A DNA stretch of 64,000 nt. It comes from Nitrospira sp. UBA6493. Its GTDB lineage: Bacteria > Nitrospirota > Nitrospiria > Nitrospirales > Nitrospiraceae. Made by a program: the position numbers and the translations under genes. This document shows, piece after piece, positions 17,755-25,325 of the stretch. The stretch spans positions 16,665-80,664 of the forward strand of contig DJMJ01000004.1 in NCBI GenBank assembly GCA_002435325.1, read 5' to 3'. Position 1 is the stretch's first letter. The number at the start of each line of letters is the position of its first letter. The notes beneath the pieces are model-generated. The model did not search any database. It saw only the letters and a list, made by a program, of their open reading frames with translations, and was not told the origin of the DNA.

Positions 17755-17816
17755 AAGCGGTAGGCGTCCTCCGCCGCGGTGAACCAGGGTAGGGAATGGC
17801 TATCGGGGTGCGGCAT
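17751..17816 (-). CDS. 21-codon ORF linking PII-like gene and RND pump
   Basis: A 21-residue reading frame (MPHPDSHSLPWF then TAAEDAYRL) exactly fills the gap between the PII-like gene and the RND gene. Its ATG shares one base with the upstream TGA (TGATG), and its TGA overlaps the RND ATG (ATGA). A GGAGG inside it, about 14 bases before the RND start, could serve the pump. Such interlocking suggests translational coupling. It may instead be the displaced N-terminus of the pump if a base is missing. There is no similarity to judge it by. Confidence 0.5.
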   Translation of the reverse strand: MPHPDSHSLPWFTAAEDAYRL

Positions 17817-18121
17817 CAAATAATCTCCTCGCAGGGCATGACCATCATCTTCATCGGAATCACTGCCCCATGCTGGCGCTGGGTGAGACTGGCGCGCAGC
17901 GCTCGAAACGCATCCTTCATCCGCTGAGTCGACTCCTCGTCCAGGGCCGCGAGAATGAGCGAGTTTTCCCCGTGAGAGAGAAATGATCCGACAGCCGCGC
18001 CGGTTTCCCCCACCCCGTGAACTGTGGGAATCATCGTGTAGGCATGAACGCCTGCTTGCCTGAGAAGTGATTGAATGTCCTCCTGCAAGGAGTCGCGATA
18101 GGTCACTAGCAGCATTTTCAT
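17816..18121 (-). CDS. PII-like small regulatory protein
   Basis: A 101-residue protein from the ATG at 18121 (MKMLLVTYRDSLQEDIQSLL). The alternation of strand, helix, strand (AYTMIPTVHGVGETG, then SLILAALDEESTQRMKDAF, then KMMVMPCEEII) resembles the PII/DUF3240 ferredoxin-like fold. Small PII-like proteins are often encoded beside CusA/HAE-type RND pumps. It lacks a clear T-loop with the uridylylated Tyr, so a nitrogen-signalling role is unlikely. AAGGG lies upstream of the start. A role in sensing for the pump is inferred from position. Confidence 0.65.
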   Translation of the reverse strand: MKMLLVTYRDSLQEDIQSLLRQAGVHAYTMIPTVHGVGETGAAVGSFLSHGENSLILAALDEESTQRMKDAFRALRASLTQRQHGAVIPMKMMVMPCEEII

Positions 18122-18255
18122 TGGGCGGCACCCTTCTCTGTCATCATGATCCATGGAAGGATAGAAGTTCCAGGGCGGGCATTGGTTTGTCGGGTCTTCG
18201 AAGGCCGTGTCATCTTGATGACTATCCTTGGGCAGGAGCGAGCGGCTGACCGGAG

Positions 18256-19347
18256 TCAGCGCATCAACACCCGTCCTTTTTGATTCCAATAGTAAAAGAT
18301 CGAAAGATTGGGGTACACCGCTTCAATGGCGTTTTGACCGGCCACGGTCACCAGGACTCCGAAAGCCCCCACGAAATTTGTGTCCCAGAAGCGCCATTGA
18401 ATTGTCGGCTCAACCCCGACAACATGAAAGCCGCTACGCTGTCCGGCATTGATGGCATGGCCGTCCGCCCGCCAGGTCGACCCGTGGAGCGTCACCAATT
18501 CGAGCCCGTAGCCGAACCCGGTCTTGTCGTCGAGAATGTGTTCGAAGGACACGCGCGTATTGACCAAGTCGCCCGTATAGGTTGTGCTTCCTCCGCTGCT
18601 GCCCGGCGCCGAGTAGGTGTAGAAGACTCCGGCCTGCAACCGGAACGGCTGGAGATTTTTCCGGACCATCACGCCTTCCGTAAATGCGACTTCCCCGAAC
18701 CGCGTTGTCGGGAAGCGGCCGATCGGGGCGAATCCGCCCGGGGGCTTACTCGTGCCGGCCCATTTGCCTGTCGGCAGGACGATGTGCTGGAAGAATGTCA
18801 GTGATGGCGTGGCCGAATCGGGGTCTTGAATGACCGGCCGGTACTTAATCGCGATCGAGGAGTCTCCCAATCCGGTGTCGGTGTCTGATTTTCCGTTCTC
18901 GCGCGACCAGAAAGATTGGACCGATGTGGTCGCGCCGAGCTGAATATGATCAGTGAGGCCGTAGGCGAATTCCAGCGACGGCTCCTGTACGCTGTAGAGA
19001 TGCACCGGCCCACTCTTTCGGTCTGCAAAGGAGACGAATTGATTTCCGAACGAGTGCTCGCCGATCTGTGAAAAAATAAAGGGGCGGAGGAGATATTGTC
19101 CTTCCGGCTGCAGGTCGACCGCCGTGTGGAGGATCGGTCCATGCGAAAAGGGATTCCAGCTCTGGCGATATTTCTGGATCTCTTCGTCGGTCGGCACCCA
19201 ATCCAGGGCGTAAGCGCCGGTGGAGACGGAGAGCCAGAAGGCCATCAACGGCAGGATGCAGCGCCATCGAATCGCGAACCGAGCATGAGCCAGTAGAGGC
19301 AATGAGAGTGGGCGGGGCCAGTTTCGTTGAAGGAGGATCGTCATCAT
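18256..19347 (-). CDS. outer-membrane beta-barrel protein
   Basis: A 363-residue exported protein. A basic N-terminus and hydrophobic core (CILPLMAFWLSVSTGAYA) form the signal peptide. The mature part has alternating strands ending in aromatic residues (LRPFIFSQIGEHSFGN, LEFAYGLTDHIQLGATTSVQSF, FGYGLELVTL, IQWRFWDTNFVGAFGVLV), typical of an outer-membrane barrel resembling MetA-pathway or transporter-like porins. The ATG at 19347 has AAGGTG 8 bases upstream. It is first in the direction of the RND operon, separated from the PII-like gene by 134 bases. Whether it belongs to the efflux system is unproven. Confidence 0.7.
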   Translation of the reverse strand: MMTILLQRNWPRPLSLPLLAHARFAIRWRCILPLMAFWLSVSTGAYALDWVPTDEEIQKYRQSWNPFSHGPILHTAVDLQPEGQYLLRPFIFSQIGEHSFGNQFVSFADRKSGPVHLYSVQEPSLEFAYGLTDHIQLGATTSVQSFWSRENGKSDTDTGLGDSSIAIKYRPVIQDPDSATPSLTFFQHIVLPTGKWAGTSKPPGGFAPIGRFPTTRFGEVAFTEGVMVRKNLQPFRLQAGVFYTYSAPGSSGGSTTYTGDLVNTRVSFEHILDDKTGFGYGLELVTLHGSTWRADGHAINAGQRSGFHVVGVEPTIQWRFWDTNFVGAFGVLVTVAGQNAIEAVYPNLSIFYYWNQKGRVLMR

Positions 19348-19402
19348 GTCTGGGGTCACCTTATCAGGGTAAAGTTACGGCGGTGTAAACTTGGCAAACT
19401 TT

Positions 19403-20089
19403 TCATTTGTGCGACAGAACTCCTGCCGGAGTATGATTCCGATCCAGCCCAAAGCGGCAGAGATCGCCGGTGCATTGAATGAGTTCGGCAAAGGTGCCGG
19501 GTTTTACGACATAGCCATTGGCTCCGCCGGCATAACAGCGAGCGACATCCTGCTGGTCATCCGATGTGCTGAAGATGACAACAGGGATGGCGGCAAACCG
19601 CGCGTCAGCCCGGAGCCGTTTCAAAAAATCGCAGCCGTTCTCGCCGCGAAGGTGAAGGTCCAAAAGAATGAGAGAAGGGAGAGAGGGAGGGTAGCCTGAT
19701 GGGTCTCCCTTGCTCGCTGATGCCGCACGATTGGAATGTGCTCCCTCAATGCGCGCAGTGGAAGAACAATTCAGGCCACCCTCCTGGAGGGAGATGGAGG
19801 GCTGAGCGACGGGTGGCGTGGTCTCTGTGCTCTCGGAACGCTCAGAGTGGACGTCATCTGTGGGGTCCTGTGCTCGCGGAACGCGCGGTTGAAGACTCCC
19901 CTCGTTCGACGCGCGCACTTGGACCCCTGCGGTCGCCATCCATTGACTCATGAGGAAATGGAATGCCGCCTCGGCGTCCTGCTCGGTAAAGAGGGCGACA
20001 TCGAGGCCGGTCTGTTTCAGTGCCAGGCGAAAGAGTTCACATTCGCCGGGGCTGTCGTCGATCAAGAGCATGGAGGAATGAGTCGGCAT
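19403..20089 (-). CDS. response regulator receiver protein with in-frame insertion
   Basis: A stand-alone CheY/Rcp1-like receiver of 228 residues. Acidic D11-D12 lie in LLIDDSPGE, the phosphoacceptor is D144 in LILLDLHLRGENG, the switch residue is in VIFSTSD near 175, and the conserved Lys is K197 in VVKPG. A normal receiver has about 12 residues between helix 1 (AEAAFHFL) and the strand before the Asp. Here there are about 90, rich in Ser, Thr, Pro and Arg (residues 51-132). The rest looks intact. The start at 20089 gives a standard receiver N-terminus; a longer reading upstream has no similarity. No output domain. The partner kinase is not adjacent. Confidence 0.85.
   Translation of the reverse strand: MPTHSSMLLIDDSPGECELFRLALKQTGLDVALFTEQDAEAAFHFLMSQWMATAGVQVRASNEGSLQPRVPRAQDPTDDVHSERSESTETTPPVAQPSISLQEGGLNCSSTARIEGAHSNRAASASKGDPSGYPPSLPSLILLDLHLRGENGCDFLKRLRADARFAAIPVVIFSTSDDQQDVARCYAGGANGYVVKPGTFAELIQCTGDLCRFGLDRNHTPAGVLSHK
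19694..19939. repeat. candidate inserted repeat element in receiver gene
   Basis: About 246 bases (82 codons) interrupt the receiver domain in frame. They contain two imperfect copies of a unit, TGTGCTCTCGGAACGCTCAG and TGTGCTCGCGGAACGCGCGG on the plus strand, starting about 47 bases apart, plus the short inverted motif CCTCCTGGAGG. Codon use and amino-acid content differ from the flanking gene. This fits a mobile or palindromic repeat inserted without breaking the frame. The exact ends and any other genomic copies cannot be seen here. Confidence 0.5.
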
Positions 20090-20433
20090 CGGTGAAATGT
20101 ATGAGCAGGGACTGTGCCTGGGGATTGTGGAGAATTTGAAATGCTTAAATGCTGTTGTATAAAAACATGTTACGCTGTACATATCATGCGAACGATGAAC
20201 AGCTTGATGCGGGTAGCGAGCTGAGAGTTGGGGAGAAATTCCAGAGAGTGATAGAGAAACTCCAGAGGAGCGGGCCAATCCTCAAGTGTCTCGACGCGCT
20301 GCTGCATACATTGGGATTCTGCCCTCCGTGACGGTCGTACGTCAACCGTGAAGCCGAGGGTATTAGAGGAATCAACTCTCACGCCTTCCGAAGCGGGGCC
20401 TCTCAAATCCGCCATTATAATTCGGCGTCAGCG
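20090..20433. other. intergenic region without a supported gene
   Basis: About 344 bases between the receiver gene and the YD-repeat gene. A minus-strand open frame (20170-20415) and a plus-strand one (20149-20331) exist, but neither has a good ribosome-binding site or a family I recognise. The sequence around 20090-20200 is AT-richer than its surroundings and may hold the receiver-gene promoter. No clear terminator. Confidence 0.4.
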
Positions 20434-21252
20434 CTATTCGTAATAGTCGATCAGCCGCTCTTGCTGCATCTGGCTTGGCGCTGATTCGGTAGCTGATGGG
20501 GTGCTCGGTTCCTGCCTCGTGAGTTCTTTGATCCAGTTGCCTATGCCGTCGTATTTATAGGTGGTGATCCATCGGCTCGTTCCACCGTGCTGCGTTGTCT
20601 CCGTCGTGGTCCGGATACGTTTCCCTGCATCATCGTACTCGTGCGAGACTTTCCCTGTGACGGCCCCGCCGGGGCTGTAACTGGTCACGGTGATCAATCT
20701 GCCCAAGCTGTCATAGCTACGCCCTGCCTCAGCGAGTAATTGCCCTTCTCTGTATTGCGCTGAATAGAGGAGGCGTCCGAGGACATCGAACAGATTTCTG
20801 CTCGTTATGGCTCTATCCGCAAAAATCGTTTCGGAAAGCGTTCCGTGCCGGTCGTAGAGTAAAAATTCCACATGGTGAAATTCGCCGTCTTGCGAGGCGG
20901 CGGCTACGGCTGTTTCCCGGGCGGCCGGATCGTGGGCGTAGGCGAACAGTTTGCGATAGATGAGGGTGCCGTCGGCCTCATACCCGATCTCTTCCTTCAG
21001 GTCTCCACGCTCGTTGTAGGCAAAGACATACCGCATTGAGCTGTGTTCATCCCGCTGATAGATGATCGCCTCGGTGAGATGGCCTGCGCGGTCATAGGCG
21101 TCAGAGAAGGAAGCATCCGGTCTCATGGTGACGACGGATCGAACGGGACCGATCAGCTCATTCTGCTCTCTGGCGGTCTTGCCGGAGGCGGTAGCGTCCG
21201 AAGCGGAGAGTAGGGTAATCAGAATACCTATGGCGGCAAGTCGTAGCAGCAT
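20434..21252 (-). CDS. secreted YD/RHS-like repeat protein
   Basis: A 272-residue exported protein with signal peptide (LLRLAAIGILITLLSASDATA). The mature part carries repeats of the YD type: YDRAGHLTEAIIYQRD, YNERGDLKEEIGYEADG, YDRHGTLSETIF, YDSLGRLITVTSY, YDDAGKRIRTTTE and YDGIGNWIKELTRQ. These build beta-strands as in RHS shells but far fewer in number, so a small carbohydrate- or surface-binding protein is more likely than a toxin shell. No toxin domain follows. The ATG at 21252 leaves a good signal peptide. Function unknown. Confidence 0.78.
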   Translation of the reverse strand: MLLRLAAIGILITLLSASDATASGKTAREQNELIGPVRSVVTMRPDASFSDAYDRAGHLTEAIIYQRDEHSSMRYVFAYNERGDLKEEIGYEADGTLIYRKLFAYAHDPAARETAVAAASQDGEFHHVEFLLYDRHGTLSETIFADRAITSRNLFDVLGRLLYSAQYREGQLLAEAGRSYDSLGRLITVTSYSPGGAVTGKVSHEYDDAGKRIRTTTETTQHGGTSRWITTYKYDGIGNWIKELTRQEPSTPSATESAPSQMQQERLIDYYE

Positions 21253-21490
21253 CTCTTCCCTCTGAGTGAGGGTGCTATTCTAGCAGGCGGTTGAAAACGT
21301 CTGCCAGGGACGTTCTCCTCGCGTGTGTGTCATGACGCGAGTATGAATCGTTGGGCCGATATGGATCACGTGTCAATACTCGTTCTTTTCGCCAACCATC
21401 GAGTTCCCTGCCGGGCCCCCTCCCAATGTAGGATATCGTTCATCCTCTCTATCCGGGTACAATCCGGCGTCCAGAGATCATGGAGGTGTG

Positions 21491-21904
21491 ATGGTGCCTT
21501 CTCACTATGCTCGGACCTACCCTCGTTTTTCACTCCATTTTCCCGTGATCTTCGGCGGGACGTCGTTTGTCGGTGAAGGGGTGCTAACCAACCTCTCGCT
21601 GATGGGATGCTCAGTCATGTGCGATCGGGAGCTGCTCTGCGGGAGCGATATCCGTGTCAGTGTGTTGCTTCCCAGTCAACCGTCGGCATTGCCGATCGAG
21701 CTTGGCAGGGTCAAATGGGTGCAAGGCCATCAGTTCGGGGTGGAGTTTCATCGCCTGCCGTTCGAGGCCCGGCAACGTCTCAATAGTACGTTGCGGCTTG
21801 AGCTGATTCGTACGCTAAAGACCAGGACGGATGAAAGAAAGGGCCTGGACCTGTTCTCTGAAAATCTGAGTTCTGCCACTGCTGCCAGTCCTCCCCGTTC
21901 CTAA
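21491..21904 (+). CDS. PilZ domain protein
   Basis: A 137-residue protein with a PilZ domain, which binds cyclic di-GMP. The RxxxR motif is seen as RTYPR near the N-terminus, followed by NLSLMGCSV, matching the (D/N)xSxxG motif, and then strands RVSVLLPSQ, IELGRVKWVQGHQFGVEFH. No other domain is present, so it should act as an adaptor that changes a partner when cyclic di-GMP rises. The ATG at 21491 has GGAGG 4 bases upstream; a GTG at 21494 is also possible. The Ser-rich C-terminal tail is not conserved in type. Confidence 0.85.
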   Translation: MVPSHYARTYPRFSLHFPVIFGGTSFVGEGVLTNLSLMGCSVMCDRELLCGSDIRVSVLLPSQPSALPIELGRVKWVQGHQFGVEFHRLPFEARQRLNSTLRLELIRTLKTRTDERKGLDLFSENLSSATAASPPRS

Positions 21905-22319
21905 CGCTGGACTCCCTAGAAAATAGATAGCGAGCTGTATTCAGTTGGGCGACGGGTGCGTCTTTCAGTTGCTACGGGTGCTTTCTTGTGGTCACCATCT
22001 CACGACGGGTTGGATATTGACGAGTCATTGATCCTTCTCCTGATCGGTGAAAATGGCCGACTTTCCTTGTAGCTGTTTGGATTTGACTGCAGTCTTATAG
22101 ATCTCTTGTAAATCATATAGTTACTGCGTTGCTCAGAGTATTGAATGACCTCTATTCCCTACACCTGAATCCTTCTCTGATGGATAGAGGTTATGGATCG
22201 CATGGCTAAATACAGCCAATAATGAATGGATTGGCTTTTTCGAGCATGCGGTACAACGTTTGCTTTCGTCCATGGCATGGCAGGGCGGTATCTCATTCGA
22301 TGAATGTGGAGGCCTGATC
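21905..22319. other. intergenic region with weak terminator
   Basis: About 415 bases without a gene. AT content is raised between 22050 and 22240. A possible -35 TTGACT lies near 22090, but no convincing -10 follows at the right distance. A hairpin followed by T residues lies at 22214-22240. Otherwise nothing is recognised. Confidence 0.4.
22214..22240 (+). terminator. possible rho-independent terminator
   Basis: AGCCAAT, loop AATGAATGG, ATTGGCT followed by a T run to 22240. The 7-bp stem is AT-rich and weak, and it lies about 310 bases past the PilZ gene stop. Confidence 0.4.
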
Positions 22320-22769
22320 ATGGAACTGCGCTCGATTGAAGACATGTTCTCCCAATATGCATCGGTGGCACTGCAGGAGCAGACCGGAGGAGAGGTGGAG
22401 GGTGATCAGCCGGTTGCCGTGATCTCTGCTGAGGCTGGTCCTTTGTGGCGTCGCGCGGAAGCGCGTACGGCCTCCCGTCAGCTGTGCTCGTATGAAGTGC
22501 TCGATGGCGCTGAAGGAGAGTCGTTCGCCATTGAGCAAGGTGAAGGGTACACGCTCAACCGGAGCGCGGATGGGATCCTGCTATTCATGGGGCGCCCCAT
22601 GCGGGAAAAACAGTTGATAGAAATCCATACGTCCCGCTCGAGGTGGGGGCGGGCCGCGAACGTCTATGAAGTGCGATGGCACAAGCCGGTTCAGTTGGAG
22701 TCTGGAGAGACGTTGTACTTGCTGGGGGGCCGGCGGGTCTTTGGCCCCTGCGACTATCTGTCGTTCTAA
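22320..22769 (+). CDS. PilZ-like hypothetical protein
   Basis: A 149-residue protein from the ATG at 22320, which has GGAGG about 10 bases upstream. The N-terminus is helical (MELRSIEDMFSQYASVALQEQ). The second half reads like a diverged PilZ barrel: GYTLNRSADGILLFMGRPM in place of the xNxSxxG motif, then LIEIHTSR, ANVYEVRWHKPV and YLLGGRRVFGPCDYLSF. The Arg pair expected for cyclic di-GMP binding is not clear, so it may be a non-binding relative. It lies near the PilZ gene at 21491. Function unknown. Confidence 0.65.
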   Translation: MELRSIEDMFSQYASVALQEQTGGEVEGDQPVAVISAEAGPLWRRAEARTASRQLCSYEVLDGAEGESFAIEQGEGYTLNRSADGILLFMGRPMREKQLIEIHTSRSRWGRAANVYEVRWHKPVQLESGETLYLLGGRRVFGPCDYLSF

Positions 22770-22800
22770 TCGGTGTGATCGTGCGCGATCGGGATCCGCG

Positions 22801-23115
22801 TTATTCGACTCGATATCCCTTTGCGGCCAGGCAGGTATCCCGCATCGCGTTGATGGTCGAGAGCCCGTGCAGCGCGCGGGCATGGTCGGTAGGACTTTGT
22901 GATCCTGGGCCAAAGGGATAGGGCGACCGTTGGTTGTAGAACGAATCCTGATTGGCCATTCTGGCTTTGTATTCACACTCCATATAATCCCGCTCCACCT
23001 CGGCTTGGCTGTAGCCGGCCGGATGACGGCTTTGTGTGTAGGGGCCTGGCGCACAGCCGCCGACTCCCCCTATCAGTATCCCGATTAACACGCCGATACT
23101 CTTGTAAGCGCTCAT
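22801..23115 (-). CDS. small hypothetical lipoprotein
   Basis: A 104-residue lipoprotein (MSAYKSIGVLIGILIGGVGGC, Cys at 21). The mature part has four further Cys-poor segments and the pattern RDYMECEYKARMA near the middle, with a second Cys late (DTCLAAKGY). This resembles small envelope proteins ending in a CMxxKGY-type motif. The start at 23115 follows GGAG. It lies 32 bases after hpnE on the same strand. Function unknown. Confidence 0.68.
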   Translation of the reverse strand: MSAYKSIGVLIGILIGGVGGCAPGPYTQSRHPAGYSQAEVERDYMECEYKARMANQDSFYNQRSPYPFGPGSQSPTDHARALHGLSTINAMRDTCLAAKGYRVE

Positions 23116-23147
23116 TGGTGTACTCCTACCATCGGTATCGCCATCGG

Positions 23148-24452
23148 TCAACCGGCTGAGCCGGTGATAATCTCGACGCAACGGTAGGCGCTGACGATAG
23201 CGCTTTCGATGTTGTCCGGCCAGCCGGTGTCGGTCCATCCTCCGGCGACCAGCAGATTCTGAATAGGGCTGAGCTGAATCGGCCGCAATAACGCGGTGCC
23301 TGGTGTCAGAGAGAGTGTGGCCTGCTCTCTTCGCTCGATTCCGTTGGGCTGCATGGCGCTGGAGGCGATTGCCGGAAGGATGGTGCGCAGATCTTTTCTG
23401 GCGAGTCCAAACAGGTCCTGGTCTGTCTGCGGGGGGGGGGAATCGTCAACGGACAGTGTCAATTTGTATGCGGATTGTTCCGCTTCAGCCTGGGCGATGC
23501 CGAGCCGATCGAACGAAGTTCCTGATAGCAGCAGCAGCCGGGGGCTTCGCTCTTGCTTCGGCCCACGCATCTCCACCGTGAGTTCGTGGCGGTTTCGAAG
23601 TTCGCCGAGCTGTGAAAAGTAGGCATAGCGGGTGAGGAGCCGATCGGGGAGGAGCGCAAGAATCTGTCGGTGAGGGAGCGCGGAGAGATACCACGAGGCC
23701 TGCAGAGTGGTGCCGTCGCACAGCCGCACATGAGCGATGGCGTCGCGGTCGAAGTGAAGATGGGGCAGGTCTTGCTGCGGGAGGACCGTGACGCCGAGGT
23801 GTGCTAGGGTGGCAGTAAGCGGGGCGATGAGCCGCTCGTGGATTGAGCCCTCGACTAGAGTGAGCTGTGCGGCGCGCGAATCCCTGAGGAACGGTTGCGC
23901 GACGGCGTGCGCGAACGTGGGGGCGGAGAGCGCGACCAGCCGATTGCCGGTGAGGAATCGCACGAGCGGATCCCATACGGTTTCGCACGCGGCTGGACTT
24001 TGGCCCATCGCGGTCAGCCAGGCGGCGGCGGTGCCTTGCTCCAGCGATGTCGGGATAGAGGCGTCCTGTTCCCAGACCCGTTCCAGATAGGAGAGCAATT
24101 GCCAGCGATCCTGCCAGGACAAGCCTCGAAACCGGACGAGGCCGGCGATCCAATGGAGTGAGCCCGGCAACGAGGTGGAGCGGTACGAGACGATGCGTCC
24201 GTCGGGGAGCCGGAATTCGAGCGGAATAATGTGATCATGGCGTTCCGATTCTTTGGGCTGAAGGGAGCGCAAGAGTGTCCAAGTGAGATGATGGCAGCCG
24301 AGCAGATGAAAGGGGGAGCGCTCGTGCGAGGCCCAGTGCGGATGTTCGAGGAGAGTGACATGGCAGCCTTGTCGAGCCAGGTCGGCGGCGGCGACCAAGC
24401 CCGGCAGGGTGCTGCCGAGAATGATCGCAGACTTTGAGCGTGGTGTGATCAC
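23148..24452 (-). CDS. hpnE: HpnE-like hydroxysqualene dehydroxylase
   Basis: FAD-dependent amine-oxidase-fold protein of 434 residues, likely HpnE, which reduces hydroxysqualene to squalene for hopanoid synthesis. The C-terminal FAD signature (LLVAGGWTDTGWPDNIESAI) is strong. The N-terminal dinucleotide motif is unusual: GSTLPG, where GxGxxG is expected. The start is GTG, overlapping the hpnD stop (GTGA). A run of ten G (C on the coding strand) lies at 23431-23440, encoding part of DSPPPQTD, and is slip-prone. The gene is in frame as given. The hpnD partner supports the assignment; hpnC is not present. Confidence 0.78.
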   Translation of the reverse strand: MITPRSKSAIILGSTLPGLVAAADLARQGCHVTLLEHPHWASHERSPFHLLGCHHLTWTLLRSLQPKESERHDHIIPLEFRLPDGRIVSYRSTSLPGSLHWIAGLVRFRGLSWQDRWQLLSYLERVWEQDASIPTSLEQGTAAAWLTAMGQSPAACETVWDPLVRFLTGNRLVALSAPTFAHAVAQPFLRDSRAAQLTLVEGSIHERLIAPLTATLAHLGVTVLPQQDLPHLHFDRDAIAHVRLCDGTTLQASWYLSALPHRQILALLPDRLLTRYAYFSQLGELRNRHELTVEMRGPKQERSPRLLLLSGTSFDRLGIAQAEAEQSAYKLTLSVDDSPPPQTDQDLFGLARKDLRTILPAIASSAMQPNGIERREQATLSLTPGTALLRPIQLSPIQNLLVAGGWTDTGWPDNIESAIVSAYRCVEIITGSAG

Positions 24453-25312
24453 GAGAATCGAGAACGTATCCAGATGCCTGCGGCGATAACCAGCCGGTGG
24501 CCGGTCGAAAGACGGATCCGGGGCCCAAACACCTGAAAGTCGCTGGCTTCGAGCTTTTTAAGAATCCGCGCATACACGCCGCGCATGATTTCGGCTACGG
24601 TGAGTGCGCGCCGCTCCTGCTTGGAGAGCGCGCTATAGGCGGCGCGGGCTTTCTCATAGTACTGGTGCGCGCGTCCCGCTTCGAATTCCATCAGCCGCGT
24701 GAATTCCGGCGAGTAGGTCCGGCGCCGCAGCGCCTTTTCCGAATGCTGGCAGGCTTTCAGATCTTCCAGCGGCAGGTAGATGCGATTTTGCGCGGCATCG
24801 GCTCCGACGTCGCGCAAAATATTGGTCAATTGAAAGGCCATGCCGAGCGCGACCGCATAGTCCTGGGCGCGGGCTGAGGTGGCGCCGAAAATGTGGAGGC
24901 AAATCAAGCCGACGATGGAGGCGACGCGATAGCAGTACAGTGACAATTCGTCGAATGTGAGATAGCGGTTGTTCTGCAGGTCCATTTCCACCCCCTTGAT
25001 CAACTCCTCGAAGTAGACCTTGGGGATGCCCAGCGTTTTGACATGGTAGGCCAGGCTGATCGTAATCGGCCAGGTCGGTTTGCCGTGATAGGCGGCGTCC
25101 AGTTCGGCGCGCCAGCGCGTGAGTTCTTCCTGCGGCTGGCTTCCCGGCGGAGGTTCGTCGACTGCGCTATCAACGGCCTTGCAGAAGGCATAGACCGTGT
25201 ACATCGCCTGGCGCCGGGCTTTGGGCAGAAAGAGGAAGGAATAGTAGAAGTTGCTGCCGCTTTTTTTCGTCAGCGCGGTGCAATAGGCTTGGGCTTCATC
25301 GACGGTCATCAT
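24449..25312 (-). CDS. hpnD: presqualene diphosphate synthase HpnD
   Basis: Squalene/phytoene synthase family. HpnD condenses two farnesyl diphosphates to presqualene diphosphate, the first step of the HpnD-HpnC-HpnE route to squalene. The 287 residues show the two Asp-rich metal sites: DSAVDE in AFCKAVDSAVDE, and DVGAD in LTNILRDVGADAAQNRIYLP. The ATG at 25312 follows AAGGACCGAGAG; the longer reading from 25405 runs into the HAD gene. It overlaps hpnE and lies 13 bases after the HAD gene, so all three probably form one operon. Confidence 0.92.
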   Translation of the reverse strand: MMTVDEAQAYCTALTKKSGSNFYYSFLFLPKARRQAMYTVYAFCKAVDSAVDEPPPGSQPQEELTRWRAELDAAYHGKPTWPITISLAYHVKTLGIPKVYFEELIKGVEMDLQNNRYLTFDELSLYCYRVASIVGLICLHIFGATSARAQDYAVALGMAFQLTNILRDVGADAAQNRIYLPLEDLKACQHSEKALRRRTYSPEFTRLMEFEAGRAHQYYEKARAAYSALSKQERRALTVAEIMRGVYARILKKLEASDFQVFGPRIRLSTGHRLVIAAGIWIRSRFS

Positions 25313-25325
25313 AGGCTCTCGGTCC

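Noticed and set aside
20170..20415. Minus-strand 81-codon frame before the YD-repeat gene
   Set aside because: No start signal or known domain; could be part of a repeat but not supportable.
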